In this document: positions 24,899-33,207 of the stretch, piece after piece
Numbering within the stretch: position 1 is the stretch's first letter
How the letters are laid out: each line of letters starts with the position of its first letter
NCBI GenBank assembly: GCA_027487685.1
Contig: JAIYDC010000134.1
Coordinates: 1-64,000, forward strand
DNA length: 64,000 nucleotides
Reading direction: 5' to 3'
Origin: Pseudomonadota bacterium
GTDB taxonomy: Bacteria; Bdellovibrionota; Bacteriovoracia; Bacteriovoracales; Bacteriovoracaceae
The notes under the pieces: generated by a model
Database searches by the model: none
Seen by the model: only the letters and a program-made list of their open reading frames with translations
Told to the model about the DNA's origin: nothing
Translations under genes and position numbers: made by a program

Positions 24899-27800
24899 TT
24901 AACGAGGGCAAATGCTACCGTAAGAACACCGACTGCAGTGATCGGGATTGGTGCGCCAAGGCTCATTTTGAGAACGCCAGACAGGATAAAGCTCTTCCTC
25001 ACAACTAACCTTTGAGATGGTTCGCGTAAGGAGCTTCTCCTCGTCGACGAAGCAGAGGATAAGTTCCACCTCCTCGTTCACTGCAACCTTGCCCAGATCG
25101 TAGAGGCCGTAGGCATAGCAGGAGAGCTGCAGCCAGTAATGAAGGAGATTATCCTGAGTCAAACGCCCAGTTTTAAAATCCCAAACCTGAGTTTTGCCCT
25201 CGCCTTTTGGAAGCAAGAGAAGATCCGGAATACCGGATACCATAAAATTAAAGAGCCGAAATTTAAGCTGTTCCTCAGCGATAAAATGAAAAGCATCGGC
25301 CTTCTGGGCCAGGAGGTCCAGGGCCCAGCGGACAGGGCCAGCCTCAACTTTCCCAAAGCTCTCACGAGGGACGACAAAATTAGCGCGGATCCCCGATGCG
25401 ATTTGGGCGTGCAGAAATGTTCCCCGATCGGCAGATGAACGGACTACAGTCGCCAATTCGTCGCCCTCTTCTTCAACGTAGGTCTGGGGCCCTTCAGGTG
25501 CAGTGACTTTGAGCGTGTTGCTCAAATAAAACTTTCGTGGACAGTCGACCAGAGCATTCAATCTGGTCACACTGAGCTCGGAAGAAATCAGGAGCTCGGA
25601 GCTCCCCTCGCCCTTGGGCAAAATTCCCATAGGATCGTGAAAGAAAAGTGGAAGCTCCGGGAGCGAGCGCTCGGCGACATCGGCGGCCGGTTGGGGTGGA
25701 AGAGGAAGAGCTGTCACGAGAGCATGAGCATCAACCCGCTCAAGCCAAGAGCTGAGGCCCAGGATCCAGCTGTTCTTAGGGATACTGAACGCCTTTTCAG
25801 CGAAGGTAAAATCAACCCAGACCAGCTTCTTCTTCGCCCGAGTGCAGGCGACGTAGAAGAGTCGTTTGGCCTCGGAGAAATTCTTATACCGGCCAAGTTC
25901 GGCTTCAAAAACGTACAACGGGGACTTCTGTTTCTCCCGACGGCTGATATCGCGGTACCACTGGAAGCTTCCGGGTAAATTTCCGAAGAGGCCTCCGTCA
26001 GATTGGTCCCGACCATTAGTGTAAATGCCTCCCAGGAAGACAACGTCGAACTCCAGGCCTTTTGAAGCGTGGGCCGACATGATCTGCACCTTATGGGCTT
26101 GATCTCCGGACCGAAGATCGAGGCTCAAACGCGGATTCTCTCCGCGGGTGAGTTGCACCAAGACACCTTCCGGATCCTGGTGGTAGAGGCCCGCTATGGT
26201 GTCGATGGTTTCCAGGTTGATATCCGCATTCTCGTTGGTTAGACCCAGGGAATGCAAAAACTTCCTAAAAGCTTCCACCAGACCCCAGTAGCGAACGTTC
26301 TGGTCAAACTCTTCCAGGACTTGGGCATCAATGCTTGGAGAGACACCCAGAACCTTGAAGTAACTCTGCATGATAAAGAGAGCAAACTGATTATGGGTCT
26401 CGGCCCGAGTATCAAATCGCCGCTTCAAGAGACAGAGGAAGATACCAAGAAAAGGGTCGTCAAGGAGGTCAATCTTGAACTGCGCGGTAAAGCCAATCTT
26501 GCGCTCAATTAGAGCGCGGATCAACTCTCCGGAGGGTCTCAACTTAGTATACAGGATAGTACAGACCGAATCCGAAGCTCGGCGCTCGAGCTCTACTGCC
26601 TCAGCAATCGCCCGTGCTTCGAATCGGTTCAGGTCTTCGTTCCGGAACTTTCCGTCACGCTCGAGGTCGCGCTCAAGGCCCGCTTTAAGGATCTGGATCT
26701 CCCCTCTTTCACTCACTTCAGTCTCAGGTGGAACACTCTGATCCTCGGAATTAACAGTGAACGGATCAAGGCCCTCAAAATTCTGACCAAGGGGCAGGAT
26801 CGTGCGGAAGAGTGAGTTATTAAAGCCGATCACTTCCGGAAGTGAGCGGTAGTTATTTGCCAGTGAAAGAACCCGCGGGACGAGTTCGGCGCAGTCCCGA
26901 AAAACGGAGAGCTCCCCGCCCCGAAAACCGTAGATCGCCTGTTTGGCATCTCCCACACAGAAAAGGCGACGAAAGTCGTCACCGATCATGGCGCGAATAA
27001 TCCGAAACTGTAAATCTGAGGTGTCCTGGAATTCGTCCACGATAAAGTAGGAGAAATTCCGCTGGATGCGTTCTCGGTCTTGATCGTTCTCAAGGCCCAG
27101 CGCCACAGCGTACTCAATATCTCCAAAAGTCATTCCCTGATTCGGATCAAGCCGCTCTTCGACAAAGCGAAAGACGTCGAGGCAGAGTCGCTGCCAAGGA
27201 AGGACCTTGATCTCATAGTTTGCCGTAAAATCGGCTATGACCTCACGCCACTTGACCACCCAGTCTCTGAGAGCAACCAGACCTTTCTTCGCTGCCTCCG
27301 AGGCCAGAGTCTTCTTGCGTGCCGTCCGCTCGCCGTCAAGGCGGCCGATTCTACTAAAGACCTCAGTGTAAATAGTAAACTTATCCACACTATCGACAGA
27401 CGGCAGACCCGTCGCCTGAAAGGTCGCCACCAGGCGCTCGAAAGCGGAGCGCTCTTTCTCTTCGTCAAGCTCTAGGTGGTGAACGGCGAGAAGGGCCTCA
27501 TCAAGTTTATTCAAGAGAAAGGACTTACCCAAAAGGTCACCGAGAGAGGACGGTGAGGTTTCGGTCGGGTCAAATTTTTTCCACGCAAGTCGAAGACCCG
27601 GGTCGCTGAAAACGTGGGTAAAGGCCGCGAGAAGGTCGCGCTTCTCACGGACGATAATGTCCTGGAGCTCGCTCTCGATATTTAGCGCACGTTCCGAAAA
27701 CCACTCATCGATGAGTTTACCGACCTGGTCGCTTCGTTCGGGAGCAAAGATAATTTCCGCTTCCGTTGAGAGATGCGGGAAGTGGCCAAGCGCGATGAGC

Positions 27801-28168
27801 TTCTTACAAAAACCGTCGATGGTCGTCACCATGAGAAGTGGCAGCGCTTCGTTGGCGATTTGCCAAAAGCTTTGATCATTGCCCCCAGAGGCCGCCATCT
27901 CCACGAACCGCTCCGTTAAGCGAATGTTCATCTCTCCCGCAGCTTTCTTTGTGAAGGTCATCATAACGACCTGGGAGAATCTGCCTCGGATAAAGTCTTC
28001 GAAGCCATGAGCAGGTGATCGCTTAAAGTCCTCGATCCAAGTACGAGTAAGGTGAACGATGTGTTCAACAAGAACAAAAGTTTTACCTGATCCGGCTCCG
28101 GCCCGTAAGAGAACACCGCCGTGGTGTTCAATCGCCTGGAGCTGTTCGGAATTAGCGGCCCGGGCCAT
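24899..28168 (-). CDS. addA: AddA-type helicase-nuclease (RecB-like)
   Basis: A 1089-residue UvrD-family helicase fused to a PD-(D/E)XK nuclease; it processes DNA double-strand ends for recombination with AddB. It has Walker A AGAGSGKT at 24-30, motif II/III (FQDTSDLQFRII, VGDAKQAIYGFRGGE) and helicase motifs V-VI (SAHASKGLEFDVVFL, ACTRAKKKLVW). The nuclease core is at the C-terminus (SGIPDLLLL, WDFKTG, YWLQLSCYAYGL). A Cys in the 'VDCPRKFY' block and Cys1078, 1081 and 1087 at the end fit a four-Cys Fe-S site of the AddB nuclease type. The ATG overlaps the addB end by 17 bases, with GGGAGA upstream. Confidence 0.9.
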   Translation of the reverse strand: MARAANSEQLQAIEHHGGVLLRAGAGSGKTFVLVEHIVHLTRTWIEDFKRSPAHGFEDFIRGRFSQVVMMTFTKKAAGEMNIRLTERFVEMAASGGNDQSFWQIANEALPLLMVTTIDGFCKKLIALGHFPHLSTEAEIIFAPERSDQVGKLIDEWFSERALNIESELQDIIVREKRDLLAAFTHVFSDPGLRLAWKKFDPTETSPSSLGDLLGKSFLLNKLDEALLAVHHLELDEEKERSAFERLVATFQATGLPSVDSVDKFTIYTEVFSRIGRLDGERTARKKTLASEAAKKGLVALRDWVVKWREVIADFTANYEIKVLPWQRLCLDVFRFVEERLDPNQGMTFGDIEYAVALGLENDQDRERIQRNFSYFIVDEFQDTSDLQFRIIRAMIGDDFRRLFCVGDAKQAIYGFRGGELSVFRDCAELVPRVLSLANNYRSLPEVIGFNNSLFRTILPLGQNFEGLDPFTVNSEDQSVPPETEVSERGEIQILKAGLERDLERDGKFRNEDLNRFEARAIAEAVELERRASDSVCTILYTKLRPSGELIRALIERKIGFTAQFKIDLLDDPFLGIFLCLLKRRFDTRAETHNQFALFIMQSYFKVLGVSPSIDAQVLEEFDQNVRYWGLVEAFRKFLHSLGLTNENADINLETIDTIAGLYHQDPEGVLVQLTRGENPRLSLDLRSGDQAHKVQIMSAHASKGLEFDVVFLGGIYTNGRDQSDGGLFGNLPGSFQWYRDISRREKQKSPLYVFEAELGRYKNFSEAKRLFYVACTRAKKKLVWVDFTFAEKAFSIPKNSWILGLSSWLERVDAHALVTALPLPPQPAADVAERSLPELPLFFHDPMGILPKGEGSSELLISSELSVTRLNALVDCPRKFYLSNTLKVTAPEGPQTYVEEEGDELATVVRSSADRGTFLHAQIASGIRANFVVPRESFGKVEAGPVRWALDLLAQKADAFHFIAEEQLKFRLFNFMVSGIPDLLLLPKGEGKTQVWDFKTGRLTQDNLLHYWLQLSCYAYGLYDLGKVAVNEEVELILCFVDEEKLLTRTISKVSCEEELYPVWRSQNEPWRTNPDHCSRCSYGSICPR

Positions 28169-30521
28169 CAGTCATCTCCCTTTTTACACAAACCTTCGTC
28201 AGCTCACAATAGTCACAGGCCGCCGTGGTGCGAGGGGTGGCGGCAAATGTTTGAGCGCTGCGAATCGCGGAAGCGGTGGTGACAAGGGAGTCCTTGGCAC
28301 TACGGAGCACATCCTGGAAGTCATCTTTTAAACGATGGACCTTGCAGAGCTTTGCCTCCCGAAGCCGGCCCGCAAGTTCCTCATCGCTCAGGATGAGGTT
28401 GGATTTACCCGCATCGTCTAGAACGACATAACCGATGATAATATTTTTGGTCGCAAAATCAGGAAGCATCGTCGACGCGGCTACAGCATAGGTCCAAAGT
28501 TGAATAGCGGCAAATTCAGCTACGTCAGTGCTGGTAGCGGCGGCGGACTCCGTTGATTTAAAATCTAGCAGGACGACATAGCGGGAGTTCACACCGAGGC
28601 AATCGATGCGGCCTCTCAGGGCCAGGTCGCCTTCCAGGCGAAAACCTTCTTCGATCTTCCAATCCACAGGACCATCAAGGAGTGCCTCGAGGTCGCGGAC
28701 AAAGCCGATTCCGTTGGCGGCACGGTGCCGGAACATGAGTTCCCGCTGGAGGTAGGTCTCCTGAGAGAGTTGGAGATTTCGGGAACGGATATGACGCTCC
28801 ATTACGGTCTGAACGAGCACCCGAAGGTCACTCCCATCGGGGCCGGCTTTAAAATGGCCTTCAATGATTTCGTGGATGATCGTACCGGATGTCCGGGGAT
28901 CGAAATCCTTTTCGAGAATAATGTCCGGAAAGACCGGTTCGACGTAACTATAGTAGAACTTCCGGGGGCAATCGATGAAGGTCTGAAGCTTACTCGCCGA
29001 TAGAGACATTTCTCCTGGGGATTTTAAAGGATGGTGGACGTCTTTGATCTCTCGGGTAAGCGCTGGCCGCTCAAGAACCATGGGCGAGAGTTCGATGTCA
29101 GAGAAAAGGCGCTTCCAGATGAGGCTGTGCTTTAAAGTCCCATCGTTCATCAGGACCAGGACCTCAGAACTAGAAAAAATATCCCGAAACTCCCATTGCT
29201 TAAATAGAAGCTCGAGTTCGTTGCGCTTCAGGGGCCCAAGAGTGGCAAGGGCCACTTGGATGCTTTCGGTGTAATTTTGACCAAGTCCCTGTATATCTTC
29301 GAAGCGCTCGTCAATGCAAAGAATAACCCGCCGGCGGCGGTTGAGATCCTCTAGCGATGACATATCTTTCAGGTCAATGGTGAGCGGAGCGGACGAAGTC
29401 GGAACGAAGTTGGTCCGTGGCTGATTCAGAGCAACAACTTCGGCCAGGACCTTTAAGAAGAAAGCGTCGACGGGAACTGCGTCATCGGTGAGCGTGGAAA
29501 CGAATTCCAGCGCCTCACTGTAGAGCTGCCAGGCGCGCAGGTGCTTGAGCGTCGGGGCTTGCCGGAGGCGATCGTCACAAAGAAGCTTCAGCTCAAGATG
29601 AGAACCCCTAAAAGTCTTGACCTCGTCTCGAAGCTCCTGAAGTTCATGGGAGAGCAACTGATAGGGTACCTTAAAAAATACTTTCCGCGAGGGGACAAGT
29701 TCGATGTGTGACGGGGAAAGCTTGGAGACTCCAAGCACAACCTGGTCACCTTCGCGCAAAAGGCCCTGAAGGTTCTGGGCGAGCTCCCGAGAATTGACCG
29801 AGAGTCGACGGCCTCGAGGAACCGTTTCCTCCCCAGGAAGTTCCCGCTCTTCTGTGCGTGAGTCACGAACCCAGCTAATCCAATCACTTCGCTTTATCTT
29901 TTCTCGGAGCTTCCGCGGAAAGGGAATGACCACACGGTAACGGATGGCGAGGGCCTTCAGGAGGTCAACCTGTTGTCCGTTCAAATGCTGAAACCCCCAG
30001 AAGACATAGGTTTTATGGAGGGCCAAAAACTCCTCGGCTGAGCGCAGACGCTCGGCAATTTCACGGTAGGCGCCATGCTCGTCGTGGAATCCCGTCACTT
30101 CCAGAAGTTTCCAGAAAAGGAGTACCGCCTCGCGGATGACGGTCGGTTGCTCATCCAGCACAGGCGAGAGCGCCTCTGGGTTTAAGCTAAAACTCCGGAG
30201 ATCGGAAAAGAGATTGTAGGCTTGGGTGAACTGCTCGTAGCCCAGATCAGGAAGGTATTTATTTTTCAGTATGCCGAAGATGAGGAGAAGTTCGGACTTA
30301 CGCTTAACTGACAGAGGCTCCTCATTGCGCCAAAGGGTTTCCGCCAACTCGGAAGTGAATTTGGCAATAGTGATCACATCCTGCGGGGCCCGACCGGACA
30401 GCCTGGTACGAAGACCATCGGCCTTGGCCGGACTCGGAGTCACGTAAACGATTGGACCTGGAAGTAATTCCATTTCCACCAGAAAATGTTCTTTCTGAGC
30501 GTAATAAACGATCTGCAGCAT
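28152..30521 (-). CDS. addB: AddB-type subunit with PD-(D/E)XK nuclease
   Basis: A 789-residue partner of AddA. The N-terminal half resembles a helicase scaffold but no Walker A loop is visible, so it should not hydrolyse ATP. The C-terminal 280 residues are a PD-(D/E)XK nuclease: 'QTFIDCPRKFYYSY', SGTIIHEIIEG, RGRIDCLGVNSRYVVLLDFKS and QLWTYAVAA. A four-Cys Fe-S cluster is suggested by the first Cys and Cys769, Cys772 and Cys778. Paired with addA it forms a two-nuclease recombination complex. The start at 30521 lies near the divergent hslO gene. Confidence 0.86.
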   Translation of the reverse strand: MLQIVYYAQKEHFLVEMELLPGPIVYVTPSPAKADGLRTRLSGRAPQDVITIAKFTSELAETLWRNEEPLSVKRKSELLLIFGILKNKYLPDLGYEQFTQAYNLFSDLRSFSLNPEALSPVLDEQPTVIREAVLLFWKLLEVTGFHDEHGAYREIAERLRSAEEFLALHKTYVFWGFQHLNGQQVDLLKALAIRYRVVIPFPRKLREKIKRSDWISWVRDSRTEERELPGEETVPRGRRLSVNSRELAQNLQGLLREGDQVVLGVSKLSPSHIELVPSRKVFFKVPYQLLSHELQELRDEVKTFRGSHLELKLLCDDRLRQAPTLKHLRAWQLYSEALEFVSTLTDDAVPVDAFFLKVLAEVVALNQPRTNFVPTSSAPLTIDLKDMSSLEDLNRRRRVILCIDERFEDIQGLGQNYTESIQVALATLGPLKRNELELLFKQWEFRDIFSSSEVLVLMNDGTLKHSLIWKRLFSDIELSPMVLERPALTREIKDVHHPLKSPGEMSLSASKLQTFIDCPRKFYYSYVEPVFPDIILEKDFDPRTSGTIIHEIIEGHFKAGPDGSDLRVLVQTVMERHIRSRNLQLSQETYLQRELMFRHRAANGIGFVRDLEALLDGPVDWKIEEGFRLEGDLALRGRIDCLGVNSRYVVLLDFKSTESAAATSTDVAEFAAIQLWTYAVAASTMLPDFATKNIIIGYVVLDDAGKSNLILSDEELAGRLREAKLCKVHRLKDDFQDVLRSAKDSLVTTASAIRSAQTFAATPRTTAACDYCELTKVCVKREMTDGPGR

Positions 30522-30612
30522 AGCGGATTATCTTACCTTTCTCCTCGAGAAAGATTAACAAAAAAGACCTTCTGAGATATAAAGTAAGGACCCGACTGCT
30601 AAGGAGTTGTGT

Positions 30613-31452
30613 ATGCTCGAACTGAGCCGCCTCTATAGCTTTTTGGACCACCGGAATGGATTTAACGTCCACTTTCTCGAGGGCCAGAAGCTAATCCATG
30701 ATCTTGTACTGTTGCATCCCATGCCAAGTTCGGGATTTGCGTACTTCCGGGATACGTTTCTGGGAATCTTGCCCATCATATTCTTCCTTAAGCCGGGAGA
30801 ATCTCTCGGCATTTACATTGATTCTGAAGATCCCTATTTCCGTTTGAAGATCGAGACTAATAGCGCCGGCCACACGCGCACCCTGTTATTGCCAGAAGAA
30901 TTTAATCTCTTTCCAATGAAGATTACAGGCAAGGTCCGCGTTACGAAACTGACCCAAAACCACTCACAGCCCTACACCTCATTCCTTGAGCTGAAGGCTA
31001 CGGATACGAAAGAAGTTATCAATCAGATCCTCGCAGAGTCCTACCAGACAAACTCTGAGGTCATCATCGGAGAGGTCAGTGACCAGTCCATGATGGTGAC
31101 TAAGCTCCCACCGGTTAATGTCAATTCTAGCTTCGACGAATCCATGTCCCGGAAGGAATACATCAAGAGGAACGCGGAATTTTTCCATCATGTCTTCGAA
31201 ACGGCCGCTAACGACATCGAGAAAGTGGTTAAACTCTTCGAGGACCGTGGCTACTCGTATATGACCAGCCGCCAGGTCAACTTCTATTGCCCTTGCAGCA
31301 AGGATAGGATGGTGCTGAACCTCAAAGGCCTTTACGCCGGGGATATCGACCACCTATTTGACGGAAAAGATTCACTCTCGGTCAAGTGCGACTATTGCCG
31401 GAAAGATTACCAGATCACTAGGCTGGACATCAAGGCAACGGATCTATCTTAG
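30613..31452 (+). CDS. hslO: Hsp33 redox-regulated chaperone
   Basis: A 279-residue cytoplasmic holdase switched on by oxidation. The C-terminal zinc site reads CPC, then after the usual 28-32 residue gap CDYC (CxC...CxxC), and the N-terminal domain carries the Hsp33 features (FLEGQKLIHDLVLLHP, GIYIDSEDPYFRLKIETNSAGHTR). I start at ATG 30613 because AAGGAG (30601-30606) lies 6 bases upstream; a TTG at 30607 is in frame but sits directly against it. Its role is protection of unfolded proteins under oxidative stress. Confidence 0.93.
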   Translation: MLELSRLYSFLDHRNGFNVHFLEGQKLIHDLVLLHPMPSSGFAYFRDTFLGILPIIFFLKPGESLGIYIDSEDPYFRLKIETNSAGHTRTLLLPEEFNLFPMKITGKVRVTKLTQNHSQPYTSFLELKATDTKEVINQILAESYQTNSEVIIGEVSDQSMMVTKLPPVNVNSSFDESMSRKEYIKRNAEFFHHVFETAANDIEKVVKLFEDRGYSYMTSRQVNFYCPCSKDRMVLNLKGLYAGDIDHLFDGKDSLSVKCDYCRKDYQITRLDIKATDLS

Positions 31453-31456
31453 GGGT

Positions 31457-32479
31457 CTACTTGAATGGATTAATGATCTTGAGCTCAAGGCCTTGTTGCT
31501 TGGGTCCGGAAAGGATGCGCTCAAAGACCTGAGAGTCCTCGTAGATGCCGCAGAAATTCTCTGCCCGTGCACCGCTTGCCAACACAAGGTTCGTCAGCTT
31601 GGTTCGCTTGGTGGAGACATTCTTGTTATTCTTTTCGAATTCGAAGAACGCCTTACCTTGGTCAGGCATGTCGACGAACTTCGACTCTCCGGTGGTAAGG
31701 AGGACGAGATAATCGTTCGAAGCCGTGAGTTTCAGCGCCTCGCCATAGGCGTTTTCGAGATCAACGAGGATCTCTCTTGCCTTCACATAATCTCTTGCTT
31801 CAAGAGCACGAAGGTAGCTGAAGTAAAAAAAAAAAAAAAAATGTTTCTCTGAAATTCGGCGCAACCGCGCGTAAACCGCCTTAAAATCTTCAGCAATAGA
31901 TGATCCACAGCTGGCATCGCCGCATGTGCGATCGTAAACGACTTGATTCGGGGCCAGCTTAATCTCTTCCGAATAGTGAAATGTAGGAGCATCTACCGGC
32001 GGCTTAGAACGCGAAAAATAGTAAAGCGAGCTCAGGAACTTCACTCCCTCCTCGCCACAGCGACCGAAACTATGAATCGCTTGATTTTCAACCGCACCAC
32101 TTTCAATGAGGGCGGTCTGGTAACCGTTGGGGTTAACATAGTTCCAAATCGGGCGAAGGCCTGCGTCCTCGCAAGATCCCTTAATGTTTTTACGCCCCGT
32201 CATTTGTGACATGAATGTGGCCGTGGCGGACGCGCGCAAATCATAGAGGTTGTAGCTCCAAGTTTTCCCAAGACAGAGGTTATCTTCAAACGAGGTGCGT
32301 TTGTCGGATGACTCCCGGAAGCGAAGCATGGCAAGCTGCTCCTCCTCGAGGCCCGCAACCTGAAACCAGATGACTTTGGTCGGGAGTAGTCCAAACTGAT
32401 GCTTTTTGAGATTGAGACTTGTCACCTGAGCGCAGCTCGCAAGGATAAGAAAGGAGAGAAGAATAAAAGGCGAGTTCAT
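31457..32479 (-). CDS. Lipoprotein of unknown function with in-frame poly-T tract
   Basis: A 340-residue protein starting with a lipobox (FLILASCAQV, acyl-Cys16). A 17-base homopolymer (plus-strand A at 31825-31841) encodes HFFFFFY near residue 215. Sequence on both sides is coherent in the same frame, so the gene reads through as written. The segment VIWFQVAGLEEEQ... SATATFMSQMTGRKN... PNGYQTALIES faintly recalls the alkaline-phosphatase/sulfatase fold, but the metal-binding residues are not obvious, so I do not call an enzyme. It overlaps the membrane-protein gene by 4 bases upstream and ends just after hslO (convergent). Confidence 0.7.
   Translation of the reverse strand: MNSPFILLSFLILASCAQVTSLNLKKHQFGLLPTKVIWFQVAGLEEEQLAMLRFRESSDKRTSFEDNLCLGKTWSYNLYDLRASATATFMSQMTGRKNIKGSCEDAGLRPIWNYVNPNGYQTALIESGAVENQAIHSFGRCGEEGVKFLSSLYYFSRSKPPVDAPTFHYSEEIKLAPNQVVYDRTCGDASCGSSIAEDFKAVYARLRRISEKHFFFFFYFSYLRALEARDYVKAREILVDLENAYGEALKLTASNDYLVLLTTGESKFVDMPDQGKAFFEFEKNNKNVSTKRTKLTNLVLASGARAENFCGIYEDSQVFERILSGPKQQGLELKIINPFK
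31825..31841. repeat. A17 homopolymer inside a coding sequence
   Basis: Seventeen consecutive A on the plus strand (17 T on the coding strand) in the lipoprotein gene. A change of one base would shift the frame, so the tract can act as a phase-variation or transcript-slippage site, or be an assembly length error. Confidence 0.9.
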
Positions 32480-33144
32480 GGGGCAGCTCCAGATTGGGTA
32501 GAGTGGTCGTCGATCAGAGCACCAACTCCCACAGAGTGCTCGAAGACGAAAAAATAGAAGAGGGCCGGGAAAAGAAAAAGCTGACCCAGAGCATAGGCAC
32601 TATAGTCGTCGTATTGTGAGATGGCCGCCTTGACCCCGAGAAAAAAGCCGAGTTTCAGGAGGGCCCGCTTTTGGTAGCGGGCCTTCCCAACTGCAGCGCT
32701 CAGGAATAGAACACTCACCAGGATAGCACCAGCGAAAAACCAGTCGGCATAGGTCCAAAAGAAAGCGGTGAATAGGAGTGCTGCCATCAGTGGGATCCGG
32801 GAGAAGACCCTCTGCTGAATCGTCGAGGAGCGATTAACTGCCATGATGGTCTGGAGGAGAAGGACCAGCCCCCCAGCAACGAGAGGGAGGGCCCGGTAGC
32901 GCTGGTACGAGAAAGGTGCCAAAAGGCCAAGGGTCGTCAGGCAACGAAGTCCGAAGAAGGCGACGGCACAGAGGAGTACAAGGTAAAGACCAAAACGTGC
33001 TGGGTGGTTGGGTACCCCGAACTGCAGGCAGCTCTTGACGAAAATGACTGCGCAGTACATCGCCAAAACAAGATCAACTGCTGTGAGAAAAGAACTACCC
33101 ATGGGGCCAACTCGCGAATAAAATAATAGTCTGATTATAAACAT
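32476..33144 (-). CDS. Polytopic inner-membrane protein, unknown function
   Basis: A 222-residue protein with about six hydrophobic helices (for example LTAVDLVLAMYCAVIFV, FGLYLVLLCAVAFFGLRCL, LPLVAGGLVLLLQTIMAV, WFFAGAILVSVLFLSAAVG). No motif is recognised. The start at 33144 or the Met at residue 15 (33102) are both possible; neither has a clear ribosome site. It shares a 4-base overlap with the downstream lipoprotein gene, so the two probably act in one envelope process. Confidence 0.65.
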   Translation of the reverse strand: MFIIRLLFYSRVGPMGSSFLTAVDLVLAMYCAVIFVKSCLQFGVPNHPARFGLYLVLLCAVAFFGLRCLTTLGLLAPFSYQRYRALPLVAGGLVLLLQTIMAVNRSSTIQQRVFSRIPLMAALLFTAFFWTYADWFFAGAILVSVLFLSAAVGKARYQKRALLKLGFFLGVKAAISQYDDYSAYALGQLFLFPALFYFFVFEHSVGVGALIDDHSTQSGAAP

Positions 33145-33207
33145 TTTTGAGTAAATGTCTTAGGATGTTTGATTCGAAATTGATTCGCCGCAAAGTTAGG
33201 AGGCCGG

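Noticed and set aside
31825-31841. The A17 tract as proof of phase variation
   Set aside because: Only one length is visible, and an assembly length error is equally possible; it is reported as a candidate only.
31457-32479. Alkaline-phosphatase/sulfatase superfamily call for the poly-T lipoprotein
   Set aside because: Only a faint resemblance; no metal-binding Asp/His set or phosphorylated Thr/Ser motif could be found.
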